NCBI GenBank assembly: GCA_963728545.1
Contig: CAVSKO010000002.1
Coordinates: 4,712,001 to 4,776,000, forward strand
Direction of reading: 5' to 3'
Length of the DNA stretch: 64,000 nt
DNA from: DASUNP01 sp963728545
Lineage (GTDB): Bacteria > Acidobacteriota > Blastocatellia > UBA7656
A program made the position numbers and the translations under genes. The notes under the pieces are model-generated. The model saw only the letters and a list, made by a program, of their open reading frames with translations. It did not search any database and had not been told where the DNA came from. This document shows positions 16,654 to 25,749 of the stretch, in pieces. Within the stretch, counting starts at the first letter, position 1. The number at the start of each line of letters is the position of its first letter.

Positions 16654-17733
16654 TCATAGCGAGAGCGCTTCACCAGAGGAATCAAACAAGTGACAGTCGC
16701 GGCCGTCAATCTGAACGGCAACGCGGTCGTGTAAATGTGCCGGGCTGTCACCCCTGGTTTCGATAGTAACCCTCTTGCCGCCGTCCATCTGAACATAGAG
16801 ATATGTTTCACTGCCGAGCCGCTCGGCAACAATCACTTCTCCCTGAAATTGTCCCTGTTGGCTTAAATGCAGGTGCTCAGGTCGCACGCCTAAAGTGACC
16901 GGCTCATCCGGTTTCAAATTGTTCGAACTCACCGGCACCTCCAACTCGCCGACTCCCGGCAGCGCAATGGTGATGCCAGACTCAGTCATTGTTTTCACGC
17001 GCGCGGGCAACAGATTCATGCTGGGCGAGCCGATGAAGCCTGCGACAAACAGGTTCTTCGGACGGTGGTAAAGCTCCAGCGGTGTTCCAACCTGTTCTAC
17101 CCGGCCGTCCCTGAGCACTACGATCTTATCTGCGAGGGTCATCGCCTCAACCTGATCGTGTGTTACGTAGATCATGGTTGCATTCAAGCTTTCATGCAGC
17201 CGGGCAATTTCTATGCGCATCTGCACGCGCAGACCTGCGTCCAGATTAGAGAGCGGCTCATCAAACAGAAAGACTTTCGGGTTGCGTACGATAGCCCGTC
17301 CGATCGCTACGCGCTGCCGCTGGCCGCCGGACAGTTCCCGTGGCTTACGCTCAAGCAGCGATTCGAGCTGAAGTATTCGAGCCGCTTCAATGACTTTCTT
17401 TTTTCGCTCGGCGCTATTGATGCCTGCAAGCCGCAGGCTGAAACTCATATTTTCGGCCACGGTCATATGCGGATATAGCGCATAGCTTTGAAATACCATT
17501 GCAAGGCTACGTTTGTCGGGCGGCACGTCATTGACCCTTACGCCGTCGATTAGAAGGTCACCCGAAGTAATCTCCTCAAGTCCCGCAATGAGCCGCAACA
17601 GCGTCGATTTCCCGCAGCCTGACGGGCCGACGAATACGACGAAACTACGATCTTCGATCTCAAGATCGATACCCTTTACGACTTCAAGGTTGTCGAAGCT
17701 TTTCGAGATACTGCGTAATGTGACTGTTGCCAT
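16654..17733 (-). CDS. Sugar/polyol ABC transporter ATPase (UgpC/MsmK/SmoK type)
   Basis: A 359-residue importer ATPase: Walker A GPSGCGKSTLLRLIAG, Q-loop MVFQSYALYPHM, signature LSGGQRQRVAIGRA, Walker B VFLFDEPLSNLDA, H-loop YVTHDQVEAM. The C-terminal TOBE/OB regulatory domain begins near residue 240 (IGSPSMNLLPA) and includes LGVRPEHLHL. It powers the MalF/MalG-like permeases encoded just upstream; ATPases of this kind can serve several sugar importers. 12 bp separate it from the SDR gene. Confidence 0.93.
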   Translation of the reverse strand: MATVTLRSISKSFDNLEVVKGIDLEIEDRSFVVFVGPSGCGKSTLLRLIAGLEEITSGDLLIDGVRVNDVPPDKRSLAMVFQSYALYPHMTVAENMSFSLRLAGINSAERKKKVIEAARILQLESLLERKPRELSGGQRQRVAIGRAIVRNPKVFLFDEPLSNLDAGLRVQMRIEIARLHESLNATMIYVTHDQVEAMTLADKIVVLRDGRVEQVGTPLELYHRPKNLFVAGFIGSPSMNLLPARVKTMTESGITIALPGVGELEVPVSSNNLKPDEPVTLGVRPEHLHLSQQGQFQGEVIVAERLGSETYLYVQMDGGKRVTIETRGDSPAHLHDRVAVQIDGRDCHLFDSSGEALSL

Positions 17734-17748
17734 GCAGTGAATACCTCG

Positions 17749-18570
17749 TCACTTGACAGCGCCGAACGTGAGGCCGCGAACGAGCTGTCGCTGACTCAGC
17801 CATCCGAAAATCAGAATGGGCGCAATTGCCATAGTCGATGCGGCAGAGAGTTTGGCCCAGAACAAACCTTCAGGGGCAGAAAAGGAGGCTATGAAAGCCG
17901 TGAGCGGCGCTGCGTCTGAGGTTGTGAGATTCAGGCTCCAGAATGCTTCATTCCAGCATAGGATAATCGACAGCAGCGCCGTAGAGGCAATGCCGGGTAC
18001 GGCCAGCGGCAGCAGCAGGTAAAAAAGTTCTTGCCTGGGACGGGCCCCGTCCATCCGACCGGCTTCAAGGATGTCCTTCGGCACATCTTTGAAGAATGTG
18101 TAAAGCAGCCAAACGACTATGGGCAGATTGATCAGGGCATAGATAATGATGAGGCCGATTCTTGTATCGAGTAACCCGAGGTCACGAAACAGTATGTAGA
18201 TCGGCACCAGCACGCCCACCGGAGGCAGCATTTTCGTAGACAACATCCAGAGCAGGGTGCTGCGCGTACGCCTGGTCGGGAAGAAGGCCATTGCGTAGGC
18301 GGCCGGGATAGAAAACGCCAGCGCAAGCAAGGTTGCGCCAACTGAAATCAAGACGCTGTTGGTCGCGGAATTTATATAGTTCGCGCGCTGTTGTACCGCA
18401 TTATAATTTTCAAGCGTCGGTTCGAACAACAAGAGCGGGGGCGTCGTGACCGCGTCGATTTCAGTCTTAAAGCTTGCCAGCAGCATCCAGAAGATTGGAA
18501 AAAACATGAATACCGCAGCACTCCAGGCAATGATCGTGATGACAAGCTTCTTATAAATCGAGCGCTTCAT
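17749..18570 (-). CDS. Sugar/polyol ABC permease, MalG/SmoG type
   Basis: A 273-residue inner-membrane protein with six hydrophobic segments, starting with SAAVFMFFPIFWMLLASFKT. The EAA-loop motif EAGRMDGARPRQELFYLLLPLAVPG near residues 187-210 docks the ATPase. The start overlaps the end of the preceding gene's ribosome-binding region (GGAGG 11 nt upstream of the ATG). It is the second permease of the operon. Confidence 0.92.
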   Translation of the reverse strand: MKRSIYKKLVITIIAWSAAVFMFFPIFWMLLASFKTEIDAVTTPPLLLFEPTLENYNAVQQRANYINSATNSVLISVGATLLALAFSIPAAYAMAFFPTRRTRSTLLWMLSTKMLPPVGVLVPIYILFRDLGLLDTRIGLIIIYALINLPIVVWLLYTFFKDVPKDILEAGRMDGARPRQELFYLLLPLAVPGIASTALLSIILCWNEAFWSLNLTTSDAAPLTAFIASFSAPEGLFWAKLSAASTMAIAPILIFGWLSQRQLVRGLTFGAVK

Positions 18571-18576
18571 TTTGGA

Positions 18577-19473
18577 TCAAGCCTCCAACGTTCGAGCTAT
18601 TGTGCGAATCAACGAGATGGCCACGATATTTGCCAGTACAATGGCAATAACTCCCCCGGCCGAGGCGACGCCGACATCGTATTCCAGCAGCGAGCGGATA
18701 TAGATTAAGTAAGCAAGGTTGGTTGTCGCCAATCCCGGCCCGCCGCTTGTTGTGACGAAAATCTCGGCAAAGACGGATAGAAAAAATATCGTCTCGATCA
18801 TAATCACCACGCTGATTGCTCGTCTCAGGTGTGGGAGTATGATAAAGAAAAACATCTGTATTGATCGCGCCCCATCCATCCGCGCCGCTTCTTTTTGTTC
18901 CTGGTCTAGCGACTGGATTGCAGTGAGAAAGATCAAAATCGCAAACGGCAGCCACTGCCAGGAAACAATAATGACGACAGAGGTCATCGGCCAATTACCA
19001 AACCAATCGATGCCTTCGAGCCCAACCACGTGCATTAACGAGGCTACAAGACCGTTGACCGGGTGCAGCATCATGTTTTTCCAGATCAGCGCGCTCACCG
19101 TCGGCATGACGAAAAAGGGCGCTATGATCAACAGCCGGGCCACTCCGCGACCGAAAAATTCTTGATCGAACAGCACGGCCAGCAGCGTGCCCAGAATCAC
19201 GGTGACGGCGAGCACTGAACCAACCAGAATCAAGGTGTTCAGCATGGCCGTCCACAAGGTCGAATCGGTCAGAAGAGACTTATAGTTATCGATCCCCGCG
19301 AAACCGGTCATGGAAGGGTTCAACAGGTTGTACCGCTGAAAGGAAAACCACAGCGTCATCGCCAGCGGCACAATCATCCAGAGAAGCAGGACGAATATAG
19401 AGGGTGATAATAACGGCAGCGTGTTTACACGTCGCTTACTCGCACTGATGCGACTTTTTACCAACGCAGTCAT
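18577..19473 (-). CDS. Sugar/polyol ABC permease, MalF/SmoF type
   Basis: A 298-residue inner-membrane permease. After a basic cytoplasmic N-terminus, hydrophobic segments begin with LLSPSIFVLLLWMIVPLAMTL. The EAA motif EAARMDGARSIQMFFFIILPHL lies near residues 195-216. No Shine-Dalgarno is seen before the ATG at 19473: the upstream DNA is the TTGGATTT repeat arm, so translation may depend on the hairpin between this gene and the binding-protein gene. Confidence 0.92.
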   Translation of the reverse strand: MTALVKSRISASKRRVNTLPLLSPSIFVLLLWMIVPLAMTLWFSFQRYNLLNPSMTGFAGIDNYKSLLTDSTLWTAMLNTLILVGSVLAVTVILGTLLAVLFDQEFFGRGVARLLIIAPFFVMPTVSALIWKNMMLHPVNGLVASLMHVVGLEGIDWFGNWPMTSVVIIVSWQWLPFAILIFLTAIQSLDQEQKEAARMDGARSIQMFFFIILPHLRRAISVVIMIETIFFLSVFAEIFVTTSGGPGLATTNLAYLIYIRSLLEYDVGVASAGGVIAIVLANIVAISLIRTIARTLEA

Positions 19474-19485
19474 TTCGATTTTGGA

Positions 19486-19572
19486 TTTTGGATTTTAGAT
19501 TTTGGATTACCGGAGGCGGTTAATGAGGGGCGATAGTTCATCGAAATTCTCCAATCCAAAATCCAAAATCTA
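19486..19572. repeat. Intergenic hairpin between binding-protein and permease genes
   Basis: The left arm (about 19486-19509, repeats of GATTTTGG) and the right arm (about 19549-19572, repeats of CCAAAATC) can pair over roughly 18 bp. The stop codon of the binding-protein gene lies in the right arm. A similar arm (GATTTTGGATTTGGGATT) follows the GMC gene at 12058. The position recalls the REP hairpins between malE and malF in E. coli, which protect the abundant binding-protein mRNA; that role here is inference. Confidence 0.55.
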
Positions 19573-20899
19573 TTTGATATAACCTGCCTGTTTCATGGTG
19601 CGCACGGTCGCGCTCTGAGCGGTTTCAAGCGCCTGATCAACAGACATCTGGCCGGCGAGCGCAGCCGCAATCGATTGACCGACCTGTGTCCCTATGCCTT
19701 GAAATTCTGGTATGGCGACGAACTGCACTCCCGTGTAAGGCACGGGTTCCACCGTAGGATGGGACGGGTCGGCGGCAAGGATTGCCCTCAGAACGAAATC
19801 GGCGAATGGGGCCGCATTTTTGTACTCACTGATTTCGTATGTCGATTTGCGAGTCCCAGGCGGAATTACAGTCCAGCCCTCGGTTCTCGCCCACCAGCTT
19901 CACATATTCCTTGGAAGTCGCCCACTTCAAAAACTGCCTGGCAGCATCTGCTCGCTTTGAAGAGGTCGGAATCGCAAGGCCCCAGGACCATGCCCAGCCG
20001 GCGCCGTTAGGGGCTTTCGCAGTCGGCGCGCTTGTGAATCCTACTTTGTCGTAAACCTTGCTCTGACTTTTGTCAAAGATATACCCGGCGGCCGATGTGG
20101 CATCCACCCACATGGCAGAGTTACCGTTGGCAAACAGCGACCGGCATTCGTTGTGCCCGTTTGAGCTTGCGCCGGGCGCCCCGTAGTTTTTTAAGATGTC
20201 TGTGTAAAAGTTGACCGCCTCTTTCCAGGCGGGGGAGGTCAGCTGCGGGTTCCAATCCATATCGAACCAGCGGCCCCCAAAAGTATTCACCATCGTCGTG
20301 ATAAAGGCCATGTTTTCGCCCCAGCCCGGTTTGCCGCGCAAGGCGATGCCATAAACTTTGTTCCCCGGGTCGTGCAACTTCGCGGCGAATTCTTTTATCT
20401 GGTCGTAGGTCGGATGCTCAGGCATCGTGATGCCTGCTTTTTTGAACAAGTCCGTGCGGTAAAATGTGAAGGAGCTTTCCGCGTAAAACGGCACAGCATA
20501 CATCTTACCATCGTAAGATAAGCCGTTGCGCACCGGCTCCAATATATCGCCGTATTCATAGTCATCACCCAGATCGTCCACGGCCAAGAGCCTGCCCTGC
20601 TTGCCCCAGATCGGAGTCTCGTAAGCGCCTATGGTGATAATGTCAAACTGCCCGCCGCCCGTGGTAATATCTGTCGTCACACGTTGACGCAGGACATTTT
20701 CTTCCAGCACTACCCACTCCAATTTGATGCCGGTCTTCTCTTCAAACTGCTTAGAGAGCCGCTGCATTATTATCATGTCCGCGTTATTTACAGTGGCGAT
20801 GGTCAGCGTCCTGGTCTGTTCGGCCTTGCAGCCGACGAGCAGCGAAATGGCCACAAGCGAAATGGCTCCAAAGGCAGCAGCCAGTCTTAACTTGGTCAT
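19570..20899 (-). pseudogene. Solute-binding lipoprotein of the polyol/sugar ABC transporter, one frameshift
   Basis: The signal MTKLRLAAAFGAISLVAISLLVGC is a lipoprotein leader (lipobox VGC). The mature part is a family 1 extracellular solute-binding protein similar to sorbitol/mannitol-binding SmoE proteins (DIITIGAYETPIWGKQG, YAVPFYAESSFTFYR). Near 19873 the frame is lost: frame 1 ends at 19826 after RGLDCNSAWDSQ. Removing one base (CC at 19873-19874) restores VIPPGTRKSTYEISEYKN, joining the C-terminal part (to 19570, ending TMKQAGYIK). So a single extra base separates an intact gene of about 440 codons from the observed form. It may be an assembly error. GAGAGGG precedes the start. Confidence 0.88.
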
Positions 20900-21201
20900 G
20901 ACTCAAACCCTCTCATCAACTATGTACAGAGGCCAATAATACTTGCGATCCGCTCCCGGCCGGGTCTCTTTGAAAAGCGGAGACTGATTATTAACAAATC
21001 GGGACTCCTTTTTCAACAACGTGAGGTGGGGCCAACAATCCGGCGGGTTTTTGAAAACGACGCCCGGCAAGCGACAGTGTCACACACTTAGGATTGATTG
21101 ATGTTAAGCCGGCTGGCAATTGGCATCGATGCTTGTCTTGGATTAACGCGGTACATCCACTTTGTTAGATCATTTTGCTTCCGGTAACACGCTCGTTTCT
21201 T
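20900..21201. promoter_or_regulatory. Upstream region of the polyol transporter operon
   Basis: Non-coding 302 bp that must contain the operon promoter. A partly palindromic GTTAAGCCGGCTGGCA near 21103-21118 has a central CCGG and resembles LacI-family operators only loosely. Nothing else is recognised, and the convergent kinase gene ends at 21202. Confidence 0.3.
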
Positions 21202-22113
21202 TCAGTCCGGGGTCTCAAGTTCCAGCTTTGCTAACTCAAAAGCGCCAAGTACGCCTGCATTATCTCCCTGCTTTGGTAGAACAATATAATCTTGGATAGA
21301 GTCTATAATCTCGCTGGACCGTATATAATTATTGAGTATTTTTTTTACCTTATCTCGTATCAGCATAATTAACCGTTCTTGCTTCATAATACCGCCCCCA
21401 ATAATTATTCGCTGTGGTGATAACGTACAGATATAACTGGCTAAAGCCATAGAGATATAGTATGCCTCTAAGTCCCAAGCTTTATGGTCATTGCTGAGGC
21501 TTTGCGGTGATTGCCCCCAACGCTCCTCTACTGCCGGGCCTGAGGCCAAGCCTTCAAAACAATTATATAGATTATTCTTACTGTGATATGGGCAACTACC
21601 GAGGTATGTATCTTCGCTATGTTGGGGTATACAGATATGCCCCATTTCCGGGTGAACCAATCCGTGTAAAAGCTTACCATTTATCAACCCGCCGCCACCA
21701 ATACCTGTCCCAACCGTCAAATAAATAAAAGTGGTCAGACCTTTTCCCGCCCCCCAGTAATGTTCGCCTAATGCGGCCGCATTTACATCAGTATCAAATC
21801 CTACTGGAACATCAAGCAATGTTTTGATCTTTCCGACAATATCGGTATTCGCCCAACCTGCTTTAGGTGTGGACGTGATAAAACCATAGGTGGATGAACC
21901 TTTATGAAGATCGATAGGACCGAATGAGCCTATCCCGATTGCCGATATGGGCCTCTTTGAGTTCTGCTCTTTGAAAAACTCTGCCGCACGAGTCAGAGTC
22001 TCTTCGGGGGTTGTTGTCACGAAACTTTTTTTATACAGGTCGTCAGGGTTAGAGCCCACTGCGCATACAAATTTCGTCCCTCCTGCCTCTATCGCGCCGT
22101 AGCATTCATTCAT
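21202..22113 (-). CDS. ROK-family sugar kinase, fructokinase-like
   Basis: A 303-residue ROK kinase. It has the N-terminal ATP loop (GAIEAGGTKFVCAVG), catalytic DxD region (VGFDTDVNAAALGEHYWGAG), glycine-rich TVGTGIGGGGLINGK, and a zinc-binding module in HPEMGHICIPQHSED...CPYHSKN...CFEG. The GAIEAGGTKF start and zinc pattern are characteristic of bacterial ROK fructokinases (YdhR/ScrK type). Placed upstream of the polyol transporter and dehydrogenase, it would phosphorylate fructose made from the polyol. AGGAGA precedes the ATG. It is noticeably more AT-rich than its neighbours. Confidence 0.88.
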   Translation of the reverse strand: MNECYGAIEAGGTKFVCAVGSNPDDLYKKSFVTTTPEETLTRAAEFFKEQNSKRPISAIGIGSFGPIDLHKGSSTYGFITSTPKAGWANTDIVGKIKTLLDVPVGFDTDVNAAALGEHYWGAGKGLTTFIYLTVGTGIGGGGLINGKLLHGLVHPEMGHICIPQHSEDTYLGSCPYHSKNNLYNCFEGLASGPAVEERWGQSPQSLSNDHKAWDLEAYYISMALASYICTLSPQRIIIGGGIMKQERLIMLIRDKVKKILNNYIRSSEIIDSIQDYIVLPKQGDNAGVLGAFELAKLELETPD

Positions 22114-22196
22114 TATGTATCTCCTAATGTGAATCTGTCAGATACAAAGTTAGAGGGTCATTTTAGACAGGCGGATGAAATTACGTCCACAGAGGA

Positions 22197-22650
22197 TCAG
22201 GATGCGGTACCAGGCAAAATTATAGTTTCTTCAGCGCTTCGTCGAACTGCGCCTGAAATGAGCGTTTTAAGCTGCTCATCGCGGATTTTTAATAGTTTTT
22301 GTAATGAGGGTATTACCACGTTGATAATCCGCCGCCCGAAAAATAGCTCTGCGAATACATACTTGAGCGCACTGGTCGGTCCGTAGGTGATGATTCGACC
22401 GAACCCCAGTGTAAAGCCTGGAGCGGGCCAGCTATAGACAGGGTCGAAGGTTACGGCGTTGCCGTGGCGGAACCATACGCGGGAGTGTAGTGGCAGCGCT
22501 TGGTCGTCGCATTCGACAGCAGGACCAAATCGCTGTTGATTGTCAACCACGCAATTCTCAGCGCGAATCCCGCTAATTTCGCCGTGCTCCGGATGTTCGT
22601 CGGCAATCCCACCAACCCGCTCGATAAACCCATCCTGCCTTGAGTCAATC
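22197..22650 (-). pseudogene. RHS-repeat protein fragment, degenerate
   Basis: The minus-strand frame from about 22470 reads SRVWFRHGNAVTFDPVYSW then PAPGFTLGFGRI, which resembles the segment just after the N-terminal region of RHS/YD-repeat proteins in this group of bacteria (YNSxVW...PAPGFxLGF). Further N-terminal sequence continues in another frame (22451-22648), so the fragment is frameshifted and truncated at both ends. The plus-strand ORF at 22129-22386 is probably an artefact. Confidence 0.5.
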
Positions 22651-22794
22651 GAAAAATTTCGCGCCGCAGTAATATGGTGAAAAGTTCAGCAACTTCTCCG
22701 TACGGCGGTAATTTTGCGGATCATCGCCGTCATCGAAGCCGATGGCACGGCGATGTTCGCCTCGGATCAACCCAATATCCAAAAGGAAAAGAGA

Positions 22795-23289
22795 ATGAGA
22801 AACCAAAGTCTGTTTTTGAAAAAGATGACGGCGCTGGCGATGGCGCTCATGTTTTTGGTCGCTTCGAGCGTCACGCGCGTTGAGGCGGCTGCAACCAACG
22901 TTCTGACCTCGGAGCAGATCGAGGCGGTGATTGAGGAAGTATTCACCGGATTAGCTGCGTTCGACGCCCAGGGGGTCGTAAACCATTTCGCCGCTGACGC
23001 CGTGATTGAAGACCCGGTCGGCACTCCGCCGATCCAGGGAACACAAGCCATAACCGCTTATTTGCAAACATTCCCCTCTCTCTTCAATCAAATCAAACTC
23101 TACTCCCTGTACGTCACGGTGTGCGGTCAGGAAGCCGCCGTCCAATGGAGGTTACGTTTTACGACCAAGACCGGAAATGTCTTCTTCCTGGAAGGCATCG
23201 GCATCTTCAAGTTCAACCAGGAGGGGAAAATTCAATCGGAGAGAGAGTTCTTTGATCTGGCCTATTTTCTGGCGCAATTGCAGGACTGA
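22795..23289 (+). CDS. Secreted SnoaL-like (NTF2-fold) protein
   Basis: 164 residues from the ATG at 22795 (GGAAAAG upstream). A signal peptide (about 1-27, MALMFLVASSVTRVEAA) is followed by an NTF2-like domain: SEQIEAVIEEVFTGLAAFD, then the typical HFAADAVIEDPVGTPPIQG and AITAYLQTF. Such domains are ketosteroid-isomerase-like and often have no known substrate. The C-terminus (FFDLAYFLAQLQD) is complete. No clear neighbours in an operon. Confidence 0.8.
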   Translation: MRNQSLFLKKMTALAMALMFLVASSVTRVEAAATNVLTSEQIEAVIEEVFTGLAAFDAQGVVNHFAADAVIEDPVGTPPIQGTQAITAYLQTFPSLFNQIKLYSLYVTVCGQEAAVQWRLRFTTKTGNVFFLEGIGIFKFNQEGKIQSEREFFDLAYFLAQLQD

Positions 23290-23326
23290 ACATGCGGCAA
23301 TCGTAGCGCAAAGCGGTCCAGTTTAC

Positions 23327-23476
23327 GACTTTGGAAAGTTACCCTCCGTGAGTGGCGAAGAGGCGTTTGCGGCGTGAGGCCATTGGGTATTGTCCATTGT
23401 TACGCAGGAAAGGCGCCGTCTTATCACAGCGCGACAATGGACAATACCCAATACCCAATGGAATAACTTTCCAAGT
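23327..23476. repeat. Long imperfect inverted repeat after the SnoaL gene
   Basis: The inner arms are a 21-bp stretch ending in GGTATTGTCCATTGT at 23380-23400 and its complement at 23434-23461 (which has a 7-bp ATACCCA duplication). Outer arms also pair imperfectly (GACTTTGGAAAGTTAC at 23327-23342 with ATAACTTTCCAAGTC at 23464-23478). It would fold into a long hairpin and likely ends or stabilises the transcript. The next gene is convergent. Confidence 0.55.
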
Positions 23477-23617
23477 CGTCGGGAAGTTTTGACACGCTAG
23501 GCAAGAAGTTTATTAACTGGTTACGTGAAGCGTTCATTTGTACCTCCAATCAGGTGCTTAGCCTAATGACAGAGTTGACCGGAGCCGCCGTCCTCGCTTA
23601 ATTCTCGGGCTATCACT

Positions 23618-25663
23618 TCAAGGCAGCGCGAATGCCACAACGTAGTCTCCAATCTTCGTGCCGAATCTGCCATGCCCGCCTGCTGCGATTACAACGTATT
23701 GCTTGCCGCCTTCGCTAACTTTGTAAGTCATGGGAGTCGCCTGCCCGCCTGCCGGTAGACTCGCTTTCCATATCTCTTTGCCCGTTTCAATATCAAAGGC
23801 GCGCAGGTAGTTATCCCTCGCCGCCGCTATGAAGACCAGGCCGCTTGCAGTGACAATCGAGCCGCCCAGATTGAGCGATCCCCACTTGTCCGATCCGGGA
23901 ATCGTCGCAAGCTCGGGAAATGTTCCAAGCGGGATTTCCCATCGCACCTGCCCTTTGTTCACATCTATCGCAACAAGAGTGCCCCAGGGCGGCGGGTTGC
24001 AGGGAACCAGCATCGGCGATAGAAGAAACTCGCGCCGCATCAGGTACGGAGTGCCTTCCTGACGCGCAAGCTCGAAAGTAGGGTTGGCGGCCCTCCATTT
24101 CTGAACTTCCTTCGGATCAAACTTATCACGCGGAATCAACGTCACCGCGCGGGCGAGGCGATTGGTATTCGCAATGAGCAACCCGCGCGTCGGGTCGAAC
24201 GAAACGCCCGACCAGTTCATTCCTCCGACGTCTCCCGGAATCGTGAGCGTGCCTTCGAGGCTAGGAGGCGTGAAGCGACCTTCCCACTTGAGCGCCTTGA
24301 TCCTTTCCCGGCACTCTTCGCGGGCTTGATCCGTAAGCCCCCACGCATCTTCAGGCGCGAGCTTCTGAGGCCCAATCGGGGGCGGCGCGGTCGGGAAGGG
24401 CTGAGTCGGAGCGGGCGTTTCACCCTGGACCGCAGTTTGAGGCACAGGCCGCTCTTCGACGGGAAACAGCGGCTTGCCTGTCTCGCGATGCAGGATGAAG
24501 AGATGGCCCATCTTGGTCGCAACGGCCACAGCCGGAATCTCTCGACCGTTGCGGCGAACGGTTATCAGCGCAGGCTCGGCAGGAATGTCGTAGTCCCAGA
24601 TGTCGTGATGAACAGTTTGGAAATGCCATATCACTTTGCCGGTCGAGCCTCGCAGCGCGACCACAGAGCTTGAGTAATAATCGCTGCCGTGCCGCTCGCC
24701 CCCGTAATAGTCGGGGCTTGTATTCCCGGTGGGAAGAAAGACCAGGTCTCGCGCTGCGTCAACCGAGATGACCGACCAGACATTAGTGCTGCCTAACGGA
24801 TAAGCGGTCGCTTGCTGCTTCGAGTCTTTGGCGCTCCCCGTCTCTTTTGCGCTCTTAGCTGCCCGGCTCTTTTTATCTTCAGGGGGAGCCGCATCCCAAG
24901 CCCATCGCAGCTTGCCGGTTCGCGCGTCATAGGCCCGAACGACTCCGCTCGGCGCGTCAACTCTCTGATTATCGCCGATGGCAGACCCAACGATAACCAC
25001 GTCATTGATCACAGCGGGCGGAGAAGTTACCTGATATTCTCCCGCTCGCTTGATTGCTACGCCCGGTGACAAATCAACCTGGCCGTTTTGTCCGAAGTCA
25101 GCGCAAGGCTTGCCGGTCGCCGCGTCGAGGGCGATCAGCCGCGCGTCGTTCGTGCCGATGAAGATTCTGCGACGGCACGGCTGGCTCGGCTTCAATCTTG
25201 AATCGAGCCACGTTGACACGCCGCGCGAGTTGAGTTGATTGTCGTATCTGCGCGACAGATCAATCTTGGGATCATAAGCCCACAACTCTGCGCCTGTTTC
25301 GGGATTGAGCGCGATGACGCGATTGAATGGAGTGGTGATGTAGAGCGTCCCGTCAACCAGTATGGGAGTCATCTGAAATGCGGTCGAGCTTTCGGTCTTC
25401 TTGCCGTCAGCAAAATCGCCTGTGCGATACGTCCAGGCAGTCTTGAGGTCTTTCACGTTCTCGCGGTTGACGTCGGCAAGCGGCGAATAACGCGAGCCGC
25501 CGGGATCGCGCCCATAAGACGGCCAGTCTGCTGTTGAAGCAGCTCGCTTTGATCCTCTGTTCTGACCATAGCCGTTAAACAACGGCCCCGCGACAAGAAT
25601 GATTAAGAGAGCGAGGCTCAGGCCGCGCGATAAAGAGGACGGCTCATTGATACTTGCAATCAT
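23618..25663 (-). CDS. PQQ-dependent dehydrogenase, membrane quinoprotein type
   Basis: About 681 residues. A signal/anchor (SLALLIILVAGPLFNGYGQ) precedes an eight-bladed PQQ propeller: DWPSYGRDPGGSRYSPLADV, LKTAWTYRTGD, GRRIFIGTNDARLIALDA (the last is typical of glucose dehydrogenase-like quinoproteins), and C-terminal VIAAGGHGRFGTK. No CxxCH heme motif is present, so electrons go to a separate acceptor, probably ubiquinone. It oxidises a sugar or alcohol in the periplasm. I choose the ATG at 25663 over the GTG at 25672 because AAGGAAA then has 9-nt spacing. It lacks the multi-helix N-terminal domain of E. coli Gcd. Confidence 0.9.
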   Translation of the reverse strand: MIASINEPSSLSRGLSLALLIILVAGPLFNGYGQNRGSKRAASTADWPSYGRDPGGSRYSPLADVNRENVKDLKTAWTYRTGDFADGKKTESSTAFQMTPILVDGTLYITTPFNRVIALNPETGAELWAYDPKIDLSRRYDNQLNSRGVSTWLDSRLKPSQPCRRRIFIGTNDARLIALDAATGKPCADFGQNGQVDLSPGVAIKRAGEYQVTSPPAVINDVVIVGSAIGDNQRVDAPSGVVRAYDARTGKLRWAWDAAPPEDKKSRAAKSAKETGSAKDSKQQATAYPLGSTNVWSVISVDAARDLVFLPTGNTSPDYYGGERHGSDYYSSSVVALRGSTGKVIWHFQTVHHDIWDYDIPAEPALITVRRNGREIPAVAVATKMGHLFILHRETGKPLFPVEERPVPQTAVQGETPAPTQPFPTAPPPIGPQKLAPEDAWGLTDQAREECRERIKALKWEGRFTPPSLEGTLTIPGDVGGMNWSGVSFDPTRGLLIANTNRLARAVTLIPRDKFDPKEVQKWRAANPTFELARQEGTPYLMRREFLLSPMLVPCNPPPWGTLVAIDVNKGQVRWEIPLGTFPELATIPGSDKWGSLNLGGSIVTASGLVFIAAARDNYLRAFDIETGKEIWKASLPAGGQATPMTYKVSEGGKQYVVIAAGGHGRFGTKIGDYVVAFALP

Positions 25664-25749
25664 AGAGTCCACTTTCCTTTTCCAGGGACAGCCTTTCGGC
25701 TTGCCGCTGGTTGCCTTCTTTTGCTCCTTCGGAGCGTTGCTCGATTTTG

